Assembly (NCBI RefSeq): GCF_028609845.1
Contig: NZ_CP063191.1
Location: 992,001-1,056,000, forward strand
DNA from: Corynebacterium heidelbergense
GTDB taxonomy: Bacteria > Actinomycetota > Actinomycetes > Mycobacteriales > Mycobacteriaceae
Length of the DNA stretch: 64,000 bases
Direction: 5' to 3'
In this document: positions 41,227-50,897 of the stretch, in pieces
Layout: every line of letters begins with the position of its first letter
How positions within the stretch are numbered: the first letter of the stretch is position 1
Made by a program: the position numbers and the translations under genes
The notes under the pieces: model-generated
Seen by the model: only the letters and a program-made list of their open reading frames with translations
The model's database searches: none
What the model was told of the DNA's origin: nothing

Positions 41227-42141
41227 ATGGCCGAGCAGGAAACAGAGAACGCGGGGAACGAGAAGATCGTCGCCGCGTGGCTGCGGTACCTGCGGGTGGA
41301 GGTCAACGTCTCCGCCAACACGCTGGAAAACTACCGGCGCGATGTTAACCGCTATCTCCGCTGGCTCGGGCCCCGCCCCCTGGCCGAGGTTCAGACGCGG
41401 GAAATCGAGGACTTCATCGCTCACCTCAGCGGGGATCTGAATCTGGCCCGGGCCAGCGTTTCCCGATCCCTCGCCGCGATTCGGGGACTCCACAAGTTCG
41501 CGGTGCAAGAGCGGATGCTCCACGCCGATGCCGCCGATGCGGTGACTCGGCCGGCCATGCCCGCGCACATTCCCAAAGCCCTCTCCGTGACCCAGGTGGA
41601 ACGGCTGCTGGAGGCGTGCCCGAACGGGGAGGGCGCTACCCACATCAACCTCCGGGACCGGGCCATGGTGGAGCTGCTTTACTCTACCGGCGCCCGCATC
41701 AGTGAGGTGCTCGGGCTGGACGTGGACGACCTCAACCGGGCCGAACGCTGCGTGCTACTGCGCGGCAAGGGCGGCAAGGAACGAATCGTGCCTCTCGGGG
41801 GTCCCGCCCTCCAGGCCGTGGACCAGTATCTGGTTCGCGGCCGGCCCCAGTTGAACACGCGGGGCAACCCGGCGCTATTCCTCAACCGGAGGGGGGCCCG
41901 GATGCAGCGGCAATCCGGGTTCAACGTTGTGCGGGACGCGGCCCACCGGGCCCAACTGTCAGAGGTATCACCGCACAGCCTGCGGCATACCTTCGCGACC
42001 CACCTGCTGCAGGGCGGCGCGGACGTGCGGGTGGTGCAGGAGCTGCTGGGTCACTCTAATGTGGCGACCACGCAGATTTACACGAAGGTCTCCCCAGAGC
42101 TGCTACGGGAGATGTGGGCGCAGGCGCACCCCCGGCGCTGA
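41227..42141 (+). CDS. xerD: Site-specific tyrosine recombinase XerD
   Basis: 304 residues. The N-terminal SAM-like DNA-binding domain includes VNVSANTLENYRRDVNRYLR. The catalytic set is complete: Arg in STGARISEVLGL, Lys in RGKGGKERIVPL, HxxR in SPHSLRHTFATHLL, then LLGHSNVATTQIYTKV with the tyrosine nucleophile. XerD with XerC resolves chromosome dimers at dif. It lies beside parA-scpAB, so three segregation functions are adjacent. No dif site was recognised in the window. Confidence 0.96.
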   Translation: MAEQETENAGNEKIVAAWLRYLRVEVNVSANTLENYRRDVNRYLRWLGPRPLAEVQTREIEDFIAHLSGDLNLARASVSRSLAAIRGLHKFAVQERMLHADAADAVTRPAMPAHIPKALSVTQVERLLEACPNGEGATHINLRDRAMVELLYSTGARISEVLGLDVDDLNRAERCVLLRGKGGKERIVPLGGPALQAVDQYLVRGRPQLNTRGNPALFLNRRGARMQRQSGFNVVRDAAHRAQLSEVSPHSLRHTFATHLLQGGADVRVVQELLGHSNVATTQIYTKVSPELLREMWAQAHPRR

Positions 42142-42200
42142 CGGCTGTTAATCTGAAAGTTGTAATTCACCGATCACCAGACAAGGAAAGGGGCTTGACC

Positions 42201-43127
42201 GTGGCCGAATCCACGTCAGATGCGCCAACGCCACACGGCGGGACGCGGTCTGGCTCCGGCGCTCTGTTCGATAAGCAGGAGTATCAGGTGGGCCTCACCG
42301 GCAGACCCGTGCGCCCCATTCCGCAGCCCCAGCCGCTAAATACCCACGGGCCTGCGACCATCGTGGCCATGTGTAACCAGAAGGGTGGGGTGGGAAAAAC
42401 GACCTCCACCATCAACATGGGTGCGGCCCTTGCGCAATACGGCCGCCGCGTGCTGCTGGTGGACCTGGACCCGCAGGGGGCCCTGTCCGCCGGGTTGGGA
42501 ATCAGCCACGACGAATTGGACGTCACCGTCCACAACCTCATCGTCGATTCCTCCACCAGCATCCTGGACGCGATCCACGGCACCTCCGTGGACGGGCTGG
42601 ACGTGGTGCCCGCCAATATCGATCTGTCCGCCGCCGAGATCCAACTGGTCAACGAAGTGGGCCGAGAGCAGGCGCTGGCGCGGGCCCTGCGGCCAGTCAT
42701 GCGGGATTACGACTTCATCGTCATCGACTGCCAGCCCTCCCTGGGCCTGCTAACCGTCAATGCGTTGTCCTGCGCGGATTCGGTCATCATCCCCGTGGAA
42801 TCCGAGTACTTCTCGCTGCGCGGGCTGGCCCTACTCATGGACACCGTGGAGAAGGTGCGTGACCGGCTGAACTTCAAGCTGGAGGTGCTGGGGATCCTCG
42901 TGACGATGTTTGACCGGCGGACCCTGCACTCCCGGGAGGTCATGGCCAGGCTCGTGGAGGCTTTCGAAGGGAAGGTTTTTGACACAGTGATCACTCGCAC
43001 TGTGCGGTTCCCGGAGACCTCCGTGGCCGGGGAACCCATTACGACCTGGGCGCCGACGTCCGCCGGGGCGCAGCAGTATCGAGACGTTGCAGCAGAAGTT
43101 ATCGAGCGGGTAGCCCAGTTACCGTGA
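42201..43127 (+). CDS. ParA-family ATPase upstream of scpAB
   Basis: 308 residues from a GTG at 42201 with AAAGGGG at the right distance; a TTG at 42195 is an alternative. After a ~50-residue Pro-rich N-terminus, the deviant Walker A CNQKGGVGKTTSTINMGAAL is followed by Walker A' LVDLDPQGALSAGLGI and Walker B FIVIDCQPSLG. No parB gene follows; instead it overlaps scpA by 4 bp. This ParA-like/ScpA/ScpB trio is conserved in actinobacteria and is distinct from the origin-proximal parAB. Its partner is unknown. Confidence 0.93.
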   Translation: MAESTSDAPTPHGGTRSGSGALFDKQEYQVGLTGRPVRPIPQPQPLNTHGPATIVAMCNQKGGVGKTTSTINMGAALAQYGRRVLLVDLDPQGALSAGLGISHDELDVTVHNLIVDSSTSILDAIHGTSVDGLDVVPANIDLSAAEIQLVNEVGREQALARALRPVMRDYDFIVIDCQPSLGLLTVNALSCADSVIIPVESEYFSLRGLALLMDTVEKVRDRLNFKLEVLGILVTMFDRRTLHSREVMARLVEAFEGKVFDTVITRTVRFPETSVAGEPITTWAPTSAGAQQYRDVAAEVIERVAQLP

Positions 43128-43957
43128 CCGCCGCGGAACAGCCGGAGATCACGGGCTTCCGCGTAGCCCTGGCTAACTTCGACGGACCCTTTGACCTGCT
43201 GCTCCAGCTCATCAGCTCGCGCAAATTGGACATCACCGAGGTGGCGCTGGCGGAGGTGACGGACGAGTTCATCGCCTACACCCGCAGCCTGAGCGTCTCC
43301 GTGAAGCACCGGACCGGGCCTGATCAAGCCCGGGCCCTGGACGAAATCACCGAGTTCCTGGTGGTCGCGGCCACCCTCGTGGACCTCAAGGCCGCCCGCC
43401 TTATCCCCCGCGGGGAGGTGGAGGACGAAGAGGACCTCGCGTTGCTGGAAAGCCGCGACCTGTTGTTTGCCCGATTGCTCCAGTACCGGGCCTACAAGTC
43501 CGTGGCGAACGTCTTCGCCCAGTGGCGCCGGGAGGCCGCGCGACGATTTCCCCCTGGGCTATCCCTGGAGCCCCAACACGCTAACCTGCTGCCACCCGTG
43601 CAGCTTGGGCACACACCGCAGAGCTTCGCGGAGCTCGCCGCGTCTGTGTTTCGGCCCCGGCCCACCGAAGTGGACACCGGCCACGTTCACCGGCCCGCCG
43701 TCTCCGTGCCCGAACAAGCTGGTCACATCCTCAACACTCTCAAGGTCGCCGGGGAAAACCGCTGGGTCAGCTTCGCTTCCCTTATCAGCGATACCGGGGT
43801 GTCCATGATTATCGTCGGCCGCTTCCTCGCGCTCTTGGAGCTCTACAAGGCGCGGGCCATCGGGATCGAACAATCCGAACCCCTGGAGGACATGAGTATC
43901 GCGTGGACTGGGCTGGACGTGGACCCTGCTGTCGTCGCCTCCGCAAACTGGAACTAA
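43124..43957 (+). CDS. scpA: Segregation and condensation protein A
   Basis: 277 residues from a GTG overlapping the parA-like stop. The kleisin N-terminal region FDGPFDLLLQLISSRKLDIT and the DEITEFLVVAATLVDLKAAR block are typical. The C-terminal winged helix ends near GIEQSEPLEDMSIAWTG. ScpA bridges SMC heads and binds ScpB. The gene order parA-scpA-scpB supports the call. Confidence 0.95.
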   Translation: MTAAEQPEITGFRVALANFDGPFDLLLQLISSRKLDITEVALAEVTDEFIAYTRSLSVSVKHRTGPDQARALDEITEFLVVAATLVDLKAARLIPRGEVEDEEDLALLESRDLLFARLLQYRAYKSVANVFAQWRREAARRFPPGLSLEPQHANLLPPVQLGHTPQSFAELAASVFRPRPTEVDTGHVHRPAVSVPEQAGHILNTLKVAGENRWVSFASLISDTGVSMIIVGRFLALLELYKARAIGIEQSEPLEDMSIAWTGLDVDPAVVASANWN

Positions 43958-43984
43958 CGGCAACCATCGCTAGGCTGACAGATC

Positions 43985-44662
43985 ATGGACCAGACCACGG
44001 ACACGACGGACTCATCCGCCCAGCCGGACTCACCGGACTCGGCTGCGGGGAGTATGGGAACCGGCGCGGGTATCACCGCAGGTGCGAGCGCGGGTATCAC
44101 CGCGGAACAGCCGTTGCCCATGATCTCCGTGGCCCGTAGCAGGATCGAGTCCCTGCTGCTGGTATGCGATGAGCCGGTCCCGCCGGCGCACTTTGCCTCA
44201 GCCCTGGACATCACCGCGCAGGAGGCGGAGGACATCCTCCGCGAAATCGCCGAGGAATTCGATGTGCGCGGCTCCGGCCTGGAGGTGCGCGAGCGCGATG
44301 GCATGTGGCGGCTCTACACCCGGCAGGCCAACTCCGAGACCGTGGAGGCCCTGCTGCTGGACGGGGCCCAGCAGAAACTGAGCCGCGCGGCCCTGGAAAC
44401 CCTGGCCGTGGTGGCCTACCGGCAACCCTGCACGAGGTCACAGGTGGCTGCCGTCCGCGGGGTGAACTGTGATGGGGTTATGCGCACCCTCGCGCTACGG
44501 GGGCTCATTGCCGAGGACGGCGAGACGGGGGGTGCCCACCTGTACTCCACGACCGATCTGTTCCTCGAGCAGTTAGGCATCGAGTCCCTCGCCGAGCTCC
44601 CGGACTTGGCCCCCCTCCTGCCGGAGGTGGAGACCATCGAGGCCGAGGGGGATTGGGGCTAA
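43985..44662 (+). CDS. scpB: Segregation and condensation protein B
   Basis: 225 residues. After a Gly/Ser/Asp-rich N-terminal ~40 residues it has two winged-helix domains: SRIESLLLVCDEPVPPAHFA and RAALETLAVVAYRQPCTRSQ followed by VAAVRGVNCDGVMRTLALRG. ScpB dimers bind the ScpA kleisin in the SMC complex. The spacing to scpA is 27 bp. Confidence 0.95.
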   Translation: MDQTTDTTDSSAQPDSPDSAAGSMGTGAGITAGASAGITAEQPLPMISVARSRIESLLLVCDEPVPPAHFASALDITAQEAEDILREIAEEFDVRGSGLEVRERDGMWRLYTRQANSETVEALLLDGAQQKLSRAALETLAVVAYRQPCTRSQVAAVRGVNCDGVMRTLALRGLIAEDGETGGAHLYSTTDLFLEQLGIESLAELPDLAPLLPEVETIEAEGDWG

Positions 44663-44785
44663 ACCGAGGGGCCCCTGGGTGCGGGTAGGCGTCGGTTAGA
44701 CTGAGGGAGGCCCCCACTTCAGCTCAGTTGCTGCCCACCAACGATGGGGGATTTCACGCACCCTTGGCCGTAAAGGACGATTCGC

Positions 44786-45694
44786 ATGACCCCCTCCGCT
44801 CGCCGCGATGGCACACCGGGACACAACCCATCCAGCCCAACCCATCCCGCTGAGGGGGATGAGGCGCCGCACCTCGGACGGGATGTGGACACCTTCGTGC
44901 CCCAGCCCCACCGGGCCCGCCAGCAGCATGTGACGGAAACGGACCGGGCAAAAGAGCCGCAACGTGAGGTCCGTCTGCAGAAAGTGCTGGCCGGCGCCGG
45001 GGTGGCCAGTCGCCGGATGAGCGAGAAGCTCATCTCCGCCGGACGGGTGGAGGTCAACGGGGAAGTGGTCACCCAGATGGGTCTGCGGATCGACCCCGAG
45101 GTGGACGTGGTGCGCGTGGATGGAGTGCGCATCCAGGTCAACGAGAAGATGGTCTACTTCGTCCTCAACAAGCCCCGGGGTGTGCATTCCACCATGCACG
45201 ACGAGCTGGGTCGGCCCAGCGTGGGAGACCTGGTGGATCAGAAGTTCACTCAGGGGCAGGGGCTATTCCACGTCGGCCGCCTCGACGCGGCCACCGAGGG
45301 CCTGCTGCTGTTGACGAACGACGGTGAGCTGGCCAACCGGCTCATGCACCCGTCCTACGAGGTGACCAAGACCTACATGGCCACGGTGCTGGGGGAAGCG
45401 GACCGCAAGTTCATCCAGAAGTGCAAAAACGGCATTCAACTGGACGATGGCCTCGCCAAGGCGGACAGCGTGCAGATCGTGGACGTGTGGCAGGGAAAAT
45501 CCCTCATCAAGATCACCCTCCACGAGGGCCGGAAGCATATTGTGCGCCGCATGCTCAAAGAAGCCGGCTACCCGGTCCAGGCGCTCGTCCGCACCAAGCT
45601 GCACACGGTCCAATTGGGGGAGCAGAAGCCGGGAACCATTCGGGCCCTCAACCGCAGCGAATTGGCCAGTCTGTACAAGGCCGTCGGTCTCTAG
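44786..45694 (+). CDS. rluB: Pseudouridine synthase, RluB/RsuA family
   Basis: 302 residues from the ATG at 44786 with AAAGGAC upstream. A disordered ~60-residue extension precedes the S4 domain ([20 protein letters not shown]). The catalytic Asp is in [20 protein letters not shown], and [20 protein letters not shown] is the family's second motif. RluB modifies 23S U2605; the 16S enzyme RsuA is an alternative. The scpB-rluB-cmk-der order is conserved in actinobacteria. Confidence 0.93.
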   Translation: MTPSARRDGTPGHNPSSPTHPAEGDEAPHLGRDVDTFVPQPHRARQQHVTETDRAKEPQREVRLQKVLAGAGVASRRMSEKLISAGRVEVNGEVVTQMGLRIDPEVDVVRVDGVRIQVNEKMVYFVLNKPRGVHSTMHDELGRPSVGDLVDQKFTQGQGLFHVGRLDAATEGLLLLTNDGELANRLMHPSYEVTKTYMATVLGEADRKFIQKCKNGIQLDDGLAKADSVQIVDVWQGKSLIKITLHEGRKHIVRRMLKEAGYPVQALVRTKLHTVQLGEQKPGTIRALNRSELASLYKAVGL

Positions 45695-45767
45695 CCCACC
45701 GCAAGCCCAACCGGCAGGACACTTTGCCGTTTGCCCCCTCCACCCACAAGGAGCTGAAACCCCCCTC

Positions 45768-48158
45768 ATGACGGATTCCACCCCCTCCTCCGCCGCACAA
45801 CCGGCCGACCCCGCGAACTCGCACCCGGCAGCCCCGAGCCCAGCCGACCATGTCTCCGGCCCGGACATCGGCTCGCTCGACCTCCTGCCCGCTGTCGCCA
45901 ATACCCCCCAGGGGGGGTTCATCGTCGCGGTGGACGGTCCTAGCGGCACCGGCAAGTCCACCGTGTGCCGCCGGTTGGCCGCCCTGGCCGGGGCGAAGTA
46001 CTTGGACACCGGGGCCATGTACCGCGTGGCCACCCTGCACGTCCTGCGCCAGGGAATTGACCCCACCGACCCCGAGTCCACCGAGCAGATCATCGCGGCG
46101 ACCCAAGCCCTGCCGCTCAACATCAATGAAGATCCCGCCAGCACGGAGGTACTGCTCGGCGGGGAGGACGTCTCCGGTGAGATCCGGGGCCCGCGGGTCA
46201 CGCAGAATGTCTCCGCCGTCTCCACTATTCCTGAAGTCCGCCACAACCTGGTAGTCCTCCAGCGCAGCCTGGCTGAGGGGTCGGGGCGCTGCGTGGTGGA
46301 GGGCCGCGACATCGGTACCGTAGTGCTGCCCGAGGCTCCGGTGAAGGTCTTCCTCACCGCCAGCGCGGAAGTTCGGGCTCGGCGCCGCTACGAGCAGGAC
46401 GTGGCGGCGGGTCGATCCGCCGATTACGACGCCGTCCTCGCCGATGTGCAGCGCCGGGATGAGGCCGATTCGACCCGTTCCGTCTCGCCCCTGCGCCCCG
46501 CCGAGGATGCCCAGGTGGTGGACACCGGAGACATGAGCATCGACGAGGTGCTCGAGTTCCTGGCCGGCCTAGCCGTGTCGTCCCAGGTGGAAGCACCAGA
46601 TTCGGAGTCGGACCCGGAGAAGCCGGTATTCCGCACCACCAGCGGGGAGATCATCGATTTTGATGCTCCCGAGGAACGCGAGGTTCCCGGCGTCCACAAG
46701 ACAATCGAACCGGAACACACGCTGGACGGCACCTTCGACGCCGACGAGTTCGACCTGCTCACCTCCGACGGGGACAGCACCGACTGGGAGGCCGTGGAAG
46801 AGGCGTTCGGGGTCTTCGGTGACGAGGATCTCGACGAGGAGGAACTGTGCACGGTGGCCATTGTCGGCCGCCCCAACGTCGGTAAATCCACACTGGTCAA
46901 CCGGTTTATCGGACGGCGCGAAGCCGTAGTGGAGGACTTCCCCGGCGTAACCCGCGACCGCATCTCCTACCTGGGGGACTGGGGCGGGCGCCGCTTCTGG
47001 GTGCAGGACACCGGCGGCTGGGACCCGGACGCGAAGGGCATGCACGCGGCCATCGCGCGGCAGGCCGAGACCGCCATGGCCACGGCGGACGTCATCGTGT
47101 TCGTCGTAGACACGAAGGTTGGCATCACCGCCCCGGATGAGCTCATCGCCCGCCGCCTACAACGCAGCGAGGTGCCCGTGATCCTCGTGGCCAACAAGTT
47201 CGACTCGGATTCGCAGTACGGAGACATGGCGGAGTTCTGGTCCCTGGGGCTGGACAACCCCTACCCGGTGTCCGCCCAGCACGGCAGGGGAGCGGCAGAC
47301 GTCCTGGATTCGGTGCTGGCCGCCTTTCCCGACAAGCCCCGGCAGAGCTCAATCGTCGCCGGTCCGCGCCGGGTGGCCCTGGTGGGGCGGCCCAACGTGG
47401 GCAAATCCAGCCTGCTGAACAAGATCACCGGGGAGGAGCGCTCCGTGGTGCACGACGTGGCGGGCACGACGGTGGATCCGGTGGACTCCATCGTGGAGCT
47501 GGAGGAACGCACGTGGCGCTTCGTGGATACCGCCGGGATACGGCGCAAGACGAAGACGGCCAGGGGTCACGAGTTCTATGCCTCCCTGCGAACCCGCTCG
47601 GCCATCGATGCGGCGGAGGTGGTCATTTTTCTTGTCGACGCCTCCGAACCGATCGCCGAACAAGACCAGCGCGTGCTGCGAATGGTGCTCGATTCCGGAC
47701 GTGCCCTGGTAGTGGCCTACAACAAGTGGGACCTTGTGGATGAGGACCGGCGGGACCGACTGGAGCGGGAAATCGAGCTGCAGTTGGCGCACGTGCCGTG
47801 GGCACGGCGGGTGAACATTTCCGCGAGGACCGGCCGGGCCCTCCAGCGTTTGGAACCCGCGATGTTGGAGGCCCTGGCCAGTTGGGACCAGCGGATCTCC
47901 ACTGGACAGCTCAACACGTGGTTGCGGGCCGTGATCGCCGAAACGCCTCCGCCGATGCGCGGGGGCCGGTTGCCCAGGGTTCTGTTTGCCACCCAGGCCT
48001 CTACGAAGCCGCCGGTGATCGTGCTGTTCACCACGGGCTTTTTGGAGCACGGCTACCGGCGCTTCCTGGAGCGCAAACTGCGCGAATCCTTCGGCTTTGC
48101 CGGCTCCCCGGTGCGCATTGCCGTGCGGGTGCGGGAGAAGCGCGGCAAGAAGAGTTAG
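45768..48158 (+). CDS. cmk-der: Fused cytidylate kinase-GTPase Der
   Basis: One uninterrupted 796-residue frame from the ATG at 45768. Residues ~50-270 are CMP kinase: P-loop [55 protein letters not shown] ~90-residue acidic linker ([20 protein letters not shown]) follows. Then comes Der with two GTPase domains, G1 motifs [12 protein letters not shown] (~363) and [12 protein letters not shown] (~536), G3 DTGG and DTAG, G4 NKFD and NKWD, and a KH-like end. CMP kinase makes CDP; Der is essential for 50S assembly. Separate genes are usual, though a bifunctional form is known in some actinobacteria. I see no internal Shine-Dalgarno plus start that clearly separates Der. Confidence 0.95.
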   Translation: MTDSTPSSAAQPADPANSHPAAPSPADHVSGPDIGSLDLLPAVANTPQGGFIVAVDGPSGTGKSTVCRRLAALAGAKYLDTGAMYRVATLHVLRQGIDPTDPESTEQIIAATQALPLNINEDPASTEVLLGGEDVSGEIRGPRVTQNVSAVSTIPEVRHNLVVLQRSLAEGSGRCVVEGRDIGTVVLPEAPVKVFLTASAEVRARRRYEQDVAAGRSADYDAVLADVQRRDEADSTRSVSPLRPAEDAQVVDTGDMSIDEVLEFLAGLAVSSQVEAPDSESDPEKPVFRTTSGEIIDFDAPEEREVPGVHKTIEPEHTLDGTFDADEFDLLTSDGDSTDWEAVEEAFGVFGDEDLDEEELCTVAIVGRPNVGKSTLVNRFIGRREAVVEDFPGVTRDRISYLGDWGGRRFWVQDTGGWDPDAKGMHAAIARQAETAMATADVIVFVVDTKVGITAPDELIARRLQRSEVPVILVANKFDSDSQYGDMAEFWSLGLDNPYPVSAQHGRGAADVLDSVLAAFPDKPRQSSIVAGPRRVALVGRPNVGKSSLLNKITGEERSVVHDVAGTTVDPVDSIVELEERTWRFVDTAGIRRKTKTARGHEFYASLRTRSAIDAAEVVIFLVDASEPIAEQDQRVLRMVLDSGRALVVAYNKWDLVDEDRRDRLEREIELQLAHVPWARRVNISARTGRALQRLEPAMLEALASWDQRISTGQLNTWLRAVIAETPPPMRGGRLPRVLFATQASTKPPVIVLFTTGFLEHGYRRFLERKLRESFGFAGSPVRIAVRVREKRGKKS

Positions 48159-48196
48159 GCCGCCTGCTCCGCCCGGGGGCCCTGCTGACGGTGGGC

Positions 48197-48976
48197 CTAG
48201 TCCAGTACGACCAACCAGATGGCGATGTGGTGCAATCCAGCGGCGAGGATGGTGGCGGCGTGGAAGAGTTCGTGGAAGCCGAACCAGCGCTCGGAGGGGT
48301 TCGGCCACTTCTTGCCGTAGACGATCGCGCCGAGGGAGTAGACCACCCCGCCGAGCAGGATGAGTAGGGAGGGGGCGAGCCCCAGCGCGTGGTAGAAGGC
48401 CGCGACACCGAACACTGCCATCCACCCCAAGACCATGTAGACGGTCACGGCTAGCCACCGGGGGTGGGTGATCCAAAAGAGGTTCAGCACCACGGCCCCC
48501 GCCGCGGCGAGCCAGCCAACCAAGAGCAGCCAAGACCCGCCCCAGCCCATGAAGCCGCCCAGGGCGTCGATGCCCCCGCGGCGGACAAACCACTGCGCCC
48601 CGAAGGCCGCGGCGGTGATGGGGCCATAGGTGGCGACGATGAAGATGGCGATCATTGCGTGGTCGGCGCGGCGCCAATGCTGGATCGTCGATTCCGAGCG
48701 CCACGGAACGCGGTGGTATAGCGCGGAGACCGTGAGCATACCCACGAGGCACATGGCGTAGACCGCAGTGGTGAGGGTGAGGAAGAAGGAGCCGGAGTGC
48801 GCTGCGGCAACGGCTGTGAGGGCGGTGCTGGACCCCCCGAAGAACCAGGCGGCAGAGGCGTGCAAGCGCCCCCGGAAGTAGGGGCGCGGCCCGCGATCGA
48901 CGGCGCGCCGTGCCCGCTCCCCGAGATTTCTGCGTTCTGTGTGCAGTTCTGCGGTCTGTGACGACATGAGCCACAC
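48197..48976 (-). CDS. Hemolysin III / PAQR-family membrane protein
   Basis: 259 residues from a GTG at 48976, preceded by AGGAGGG at 8 bp; an ATG at 48967 is less well placed. Seven hydrophobic segments are present. The conserved PAQR polar residues are seen in MLTVSALYHRVPW, RRADHAMIAIFIVATYGPI and the C-terminal GFHELFHAATILAAGLHHIA, whose histidines probably bind zinc. The bacterial family (TrhA/YqfA-like) is tied to membrane-lipid homeostasis. It converges with cmk-der. Confidence 0.92.
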   Translation of the reverse strand: MWLMSSQTAELHTERRNLGERARRAVDRGPRPYFRGRLHASAAWFFGGSSTALTAVAAAHSGSFFLTLTTAVYAMCLVGMLTVSALYHRVPWRSESTIQHWRRADHAMIAIFIVATYGPITAAAFGAQWFVRRGGIDALGGFMGWGGSWLLLVGWLAAAGAVVLNLFWITHPRWLAVTVYMVLGWMAVFGVAAFYHALGLAPSLLILLGGVVYSLGAIVYGKKWPNPSERWFGFHELFHAATILAAGLHHIAIWLVVLD

Positions 48977-49009
48977 TTTACAAGCCCTCCTATGTGCTGC
49001 GCCGGTTGC

Positions 49010-50758
49010 TCAGAACAAACCCGATATCACCCCATCTTCATCGACATCGATTCGCTGCGCAGCCGGGGCCTTGGGCAATCCCGGCATCGTCATGACATCC
49101 CCCGTGAGCGCCACGACGAAACCCGCCCCTACGCGCGGGAGGAGCCGACGAACGTGCAGGGTATGGCCCTCGGGCGCGCCCAAGGCCGAGGGGTCCTCGG
49201 AGAAGGAGTACTGCGTCTTAGATACGCACACCGGCAGGCGATCCCAGCCGTTATCGGCCAGGAACGCGAGGTCGCGCCGCGCCACTGTGTCCAGTCTCAC
49301 GTCCGCCGCCCCGTAAATCTCCCGGGCGATCGTGTCCAGAGCGGCCTCGATGCCAAGGGCCGGGTTGTACAGGGGGTGCGAGGAGGCGGGATCGTCGCCG
49401 TCCAGGACCTCGCCCACGGCCTGTGCCAGCTCCCGTGCCCCGGCCCCGCCGTTGGCCCACACGGTTGCCTCGGCCATTCGCACGCCGCAGTCCGCAGCCC
49501 AGGCCCGCATGGCCTCCCGCTCCTGGGCGGTATCGGAGGTAAACACGTTCAGCGCCACCACGGGCTTCACCCCAAACTTGCGCACCCCACGGATGTGGCG
49601 GGTCAGGTTCGACAGCCCCTCCTGCAGCGCCGCCACGTTCTCCCGGTGCAGGTCCTCCCGCGCCACCCCGCCGTTGAACTTCAGCGATCGGATGGTCGCG
49701 ACCACCACCACAGCGCTGGCCCGCACTCCACCGGCCCGGGCGGCGATGTCAAAGAACTTCTCGGCGCCCAGGTCAGCTCCAAATCCCGCTTCCGTCAGCA
49801 CCACGTCCGCCAGTTTCTGCGCGGTCGTTGTAGCTATCAGCGAATTGCATCCGTGCGCGATGTTGGCGAAGGGCCCGCCATGGACCAGTGCGGGAGTCCC
49901 TCCGAGGGTTTGGACGAGGTTGGGCAGGGTGGCGTCCTTAAGAAGGGCGGCCATGGCCCCCTGCGCTCCCAGATCGTCGGCCGTGATGGGGGAGCGGTCG
50001 AACGTCTGCCCGATCACGATGCGCCCCAGGCGTTCGCGCAGGTCCCGGTGGTCTCTGGCGAGGCAGAGGATGGCCATGATCTCGCTGGCGGCGGTTATGT
50101 CGAAACCGGACTCGCCCGGCAGTCCCTGGCCGGGACCGCCCAGCCCGGTGACGATGTGCCGGAGGTTGCGATCGTTGACGTCCAGACAGCGCCGCCAAGT
50201 GATTCGGCGGGGGTCGATGCCGAGCGCGTTGCCATGGTGGATGTGATTGTCGATGAGCGCCGCGAGGGTGTTGTTAGCCGCCGTGATGGCGTGCATGTCC
50301 CCGGTGAAGTGGAGGTTGATATCCTCCATCGGCACGACCTGCGAATAACCGCCGCCCGCCGCTCCGCCCTTCATTCCCAGCACGGGGCCGAGGGAGGGCT
50401 CCCGCAGGGTAACGATCGTTCGACGTCCGGCAGCGCGTAGGGCGTCCGCCAGCCCGATGAGAGTGGTCGACTTTCCCTCGCCCGCCGGGGTGGGGGACAT
50501 GGCGGTGACCAGCACGAGGCGTCCGGTGCCCATCCGGCTCTGCGGCGGGGTGGGGTCAGCGGGGTTGTGATTGGGGACGCCAACACCAGCGCGCTCGAGT
50601 ACGCCGACATCCACCTTCGCCTTATTCCGCCCGTAGGGGATGAGGGCTTCTGCGGGTATCCCCGCCCGCTCGGCAATGGTTTCCATGGGCTCCACGTGGT
50701 GAGCTTGGGCAATCTGGACGTCTGAGGGTTGGGTGTGCGCGGCCGTGGTGGTTGTCAT
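49010..50758 (-). CDS. fhs: Formate-tetrahydrofolate ligase
   Basis: 582 residues, slightly above the usual ~560. The ATP-binding loop TAMSPTPAGEGKSTTLIGLA is intact, with EPSLGPVLGMKGGAAGGGYS, INLHFTGDMHAI and the C-terminal TGDVMTMPGLPKAPAAQRID. It makes 10-formyl-THF from formate and ATP for purine and formyl-methionine synthesis. No other one-carbon gene is adjacent. Start is the ATG at 50758. Confidence 0.98.
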   Translation of the reverse strand: MTTTTAAHTQPSDVQIAQAHHVEPMETIAERAGIPAEALIPYGRNKAKVDVGVLERAGVGVPNHNPADPTPPQSRMGTGRLVLVTAMSPTPAGEGKSTTLIGLADALRAAGRRTIVTLREPSLGPVLGMKGGAAGGGYSQVVPMEDINLHFTGDMHAITAANNTLAALIDNHIHHGNALGIDPRRITWRRCLDVNDRNLRHIVTGLGGPGQGLPGESGFDITAASEIMAILCLARDHRDLRERLGRIVIGQTFDRSPITADDLGAQGAMAALLKDATLPNLVQTLGGTPALVHGGPFANIAHGCNSLIATTTAQKLADVVLTEAGFGADLGAEKFFDIAARAGGVRASAVVVVATIRSLKFNGGVAREDLHRENVAALQEGLSNLTRHIRGVRKFGVKPVVALNVFTSDTAQEREAMRAWAADCGVRMAEATVWANGGAGARELAQAVGEVLDGDDPASSHPLYNPALGIEAALDTIAREIYGAADVRLDTVARRDLAFLADNGWDRLPVCVSKTQYSFSEDPSALGAPEGHTLHVRRLLPRVGAGFVVALTGDVMTMPGLPKAPAAQRIDVDEDGVISGLF

Positions 50759-50830
50759 GCCCCCAGCCTAAACCGGGGGCGGGACAGATCAATTTGGGAG
50801 TTCTGCGGATTAGCGCTGTGGGGGACGTGT

Positions 50831-50848
50831 ATTTTCGAACTCGAAAAT
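50831..50848. promoter_or_regulatory. Perfect inverted repeat upstream of the small membrane protein gene
   Basis: ATTTTCGA-AC-TCGAAAAT is an 8+8 bp perfect palindrome in an otherwise GC-rich gap. It covers a potential ATG at 50847 and lies about 50 bp before the better-supported TTG at 50898. It may be an operator for an unknown repressor. Confidence 0.5.
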
Positions 50849-50897
50849 GCCTACGGGAGTAGGCCGACCACCCCGACGCGACGAGGAGAAGCAGACG

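Noticed and set aside
45447..45767. 107-codon in-frame extension upstream of cmk-der
   Set aside because: It overlaps the 3' end of rluB in another frame and has no cytidylate kinase sequence; the ATG at 45768 is the natural start.
50831..50848. Second LexA box
   Set aside because: The palindrome ATTTTCGA-AC-TCGAAAAT does not contain the GAAC-N4-GTTC core, so it is a different dyad.
50847..50897. Longer N-terminus for the small membrane protein
   Set aside because: The ATG lies in a perfect palindrome with no ribosome-binding site, while the TTG at 50898 has GGAGAA at the right distance.
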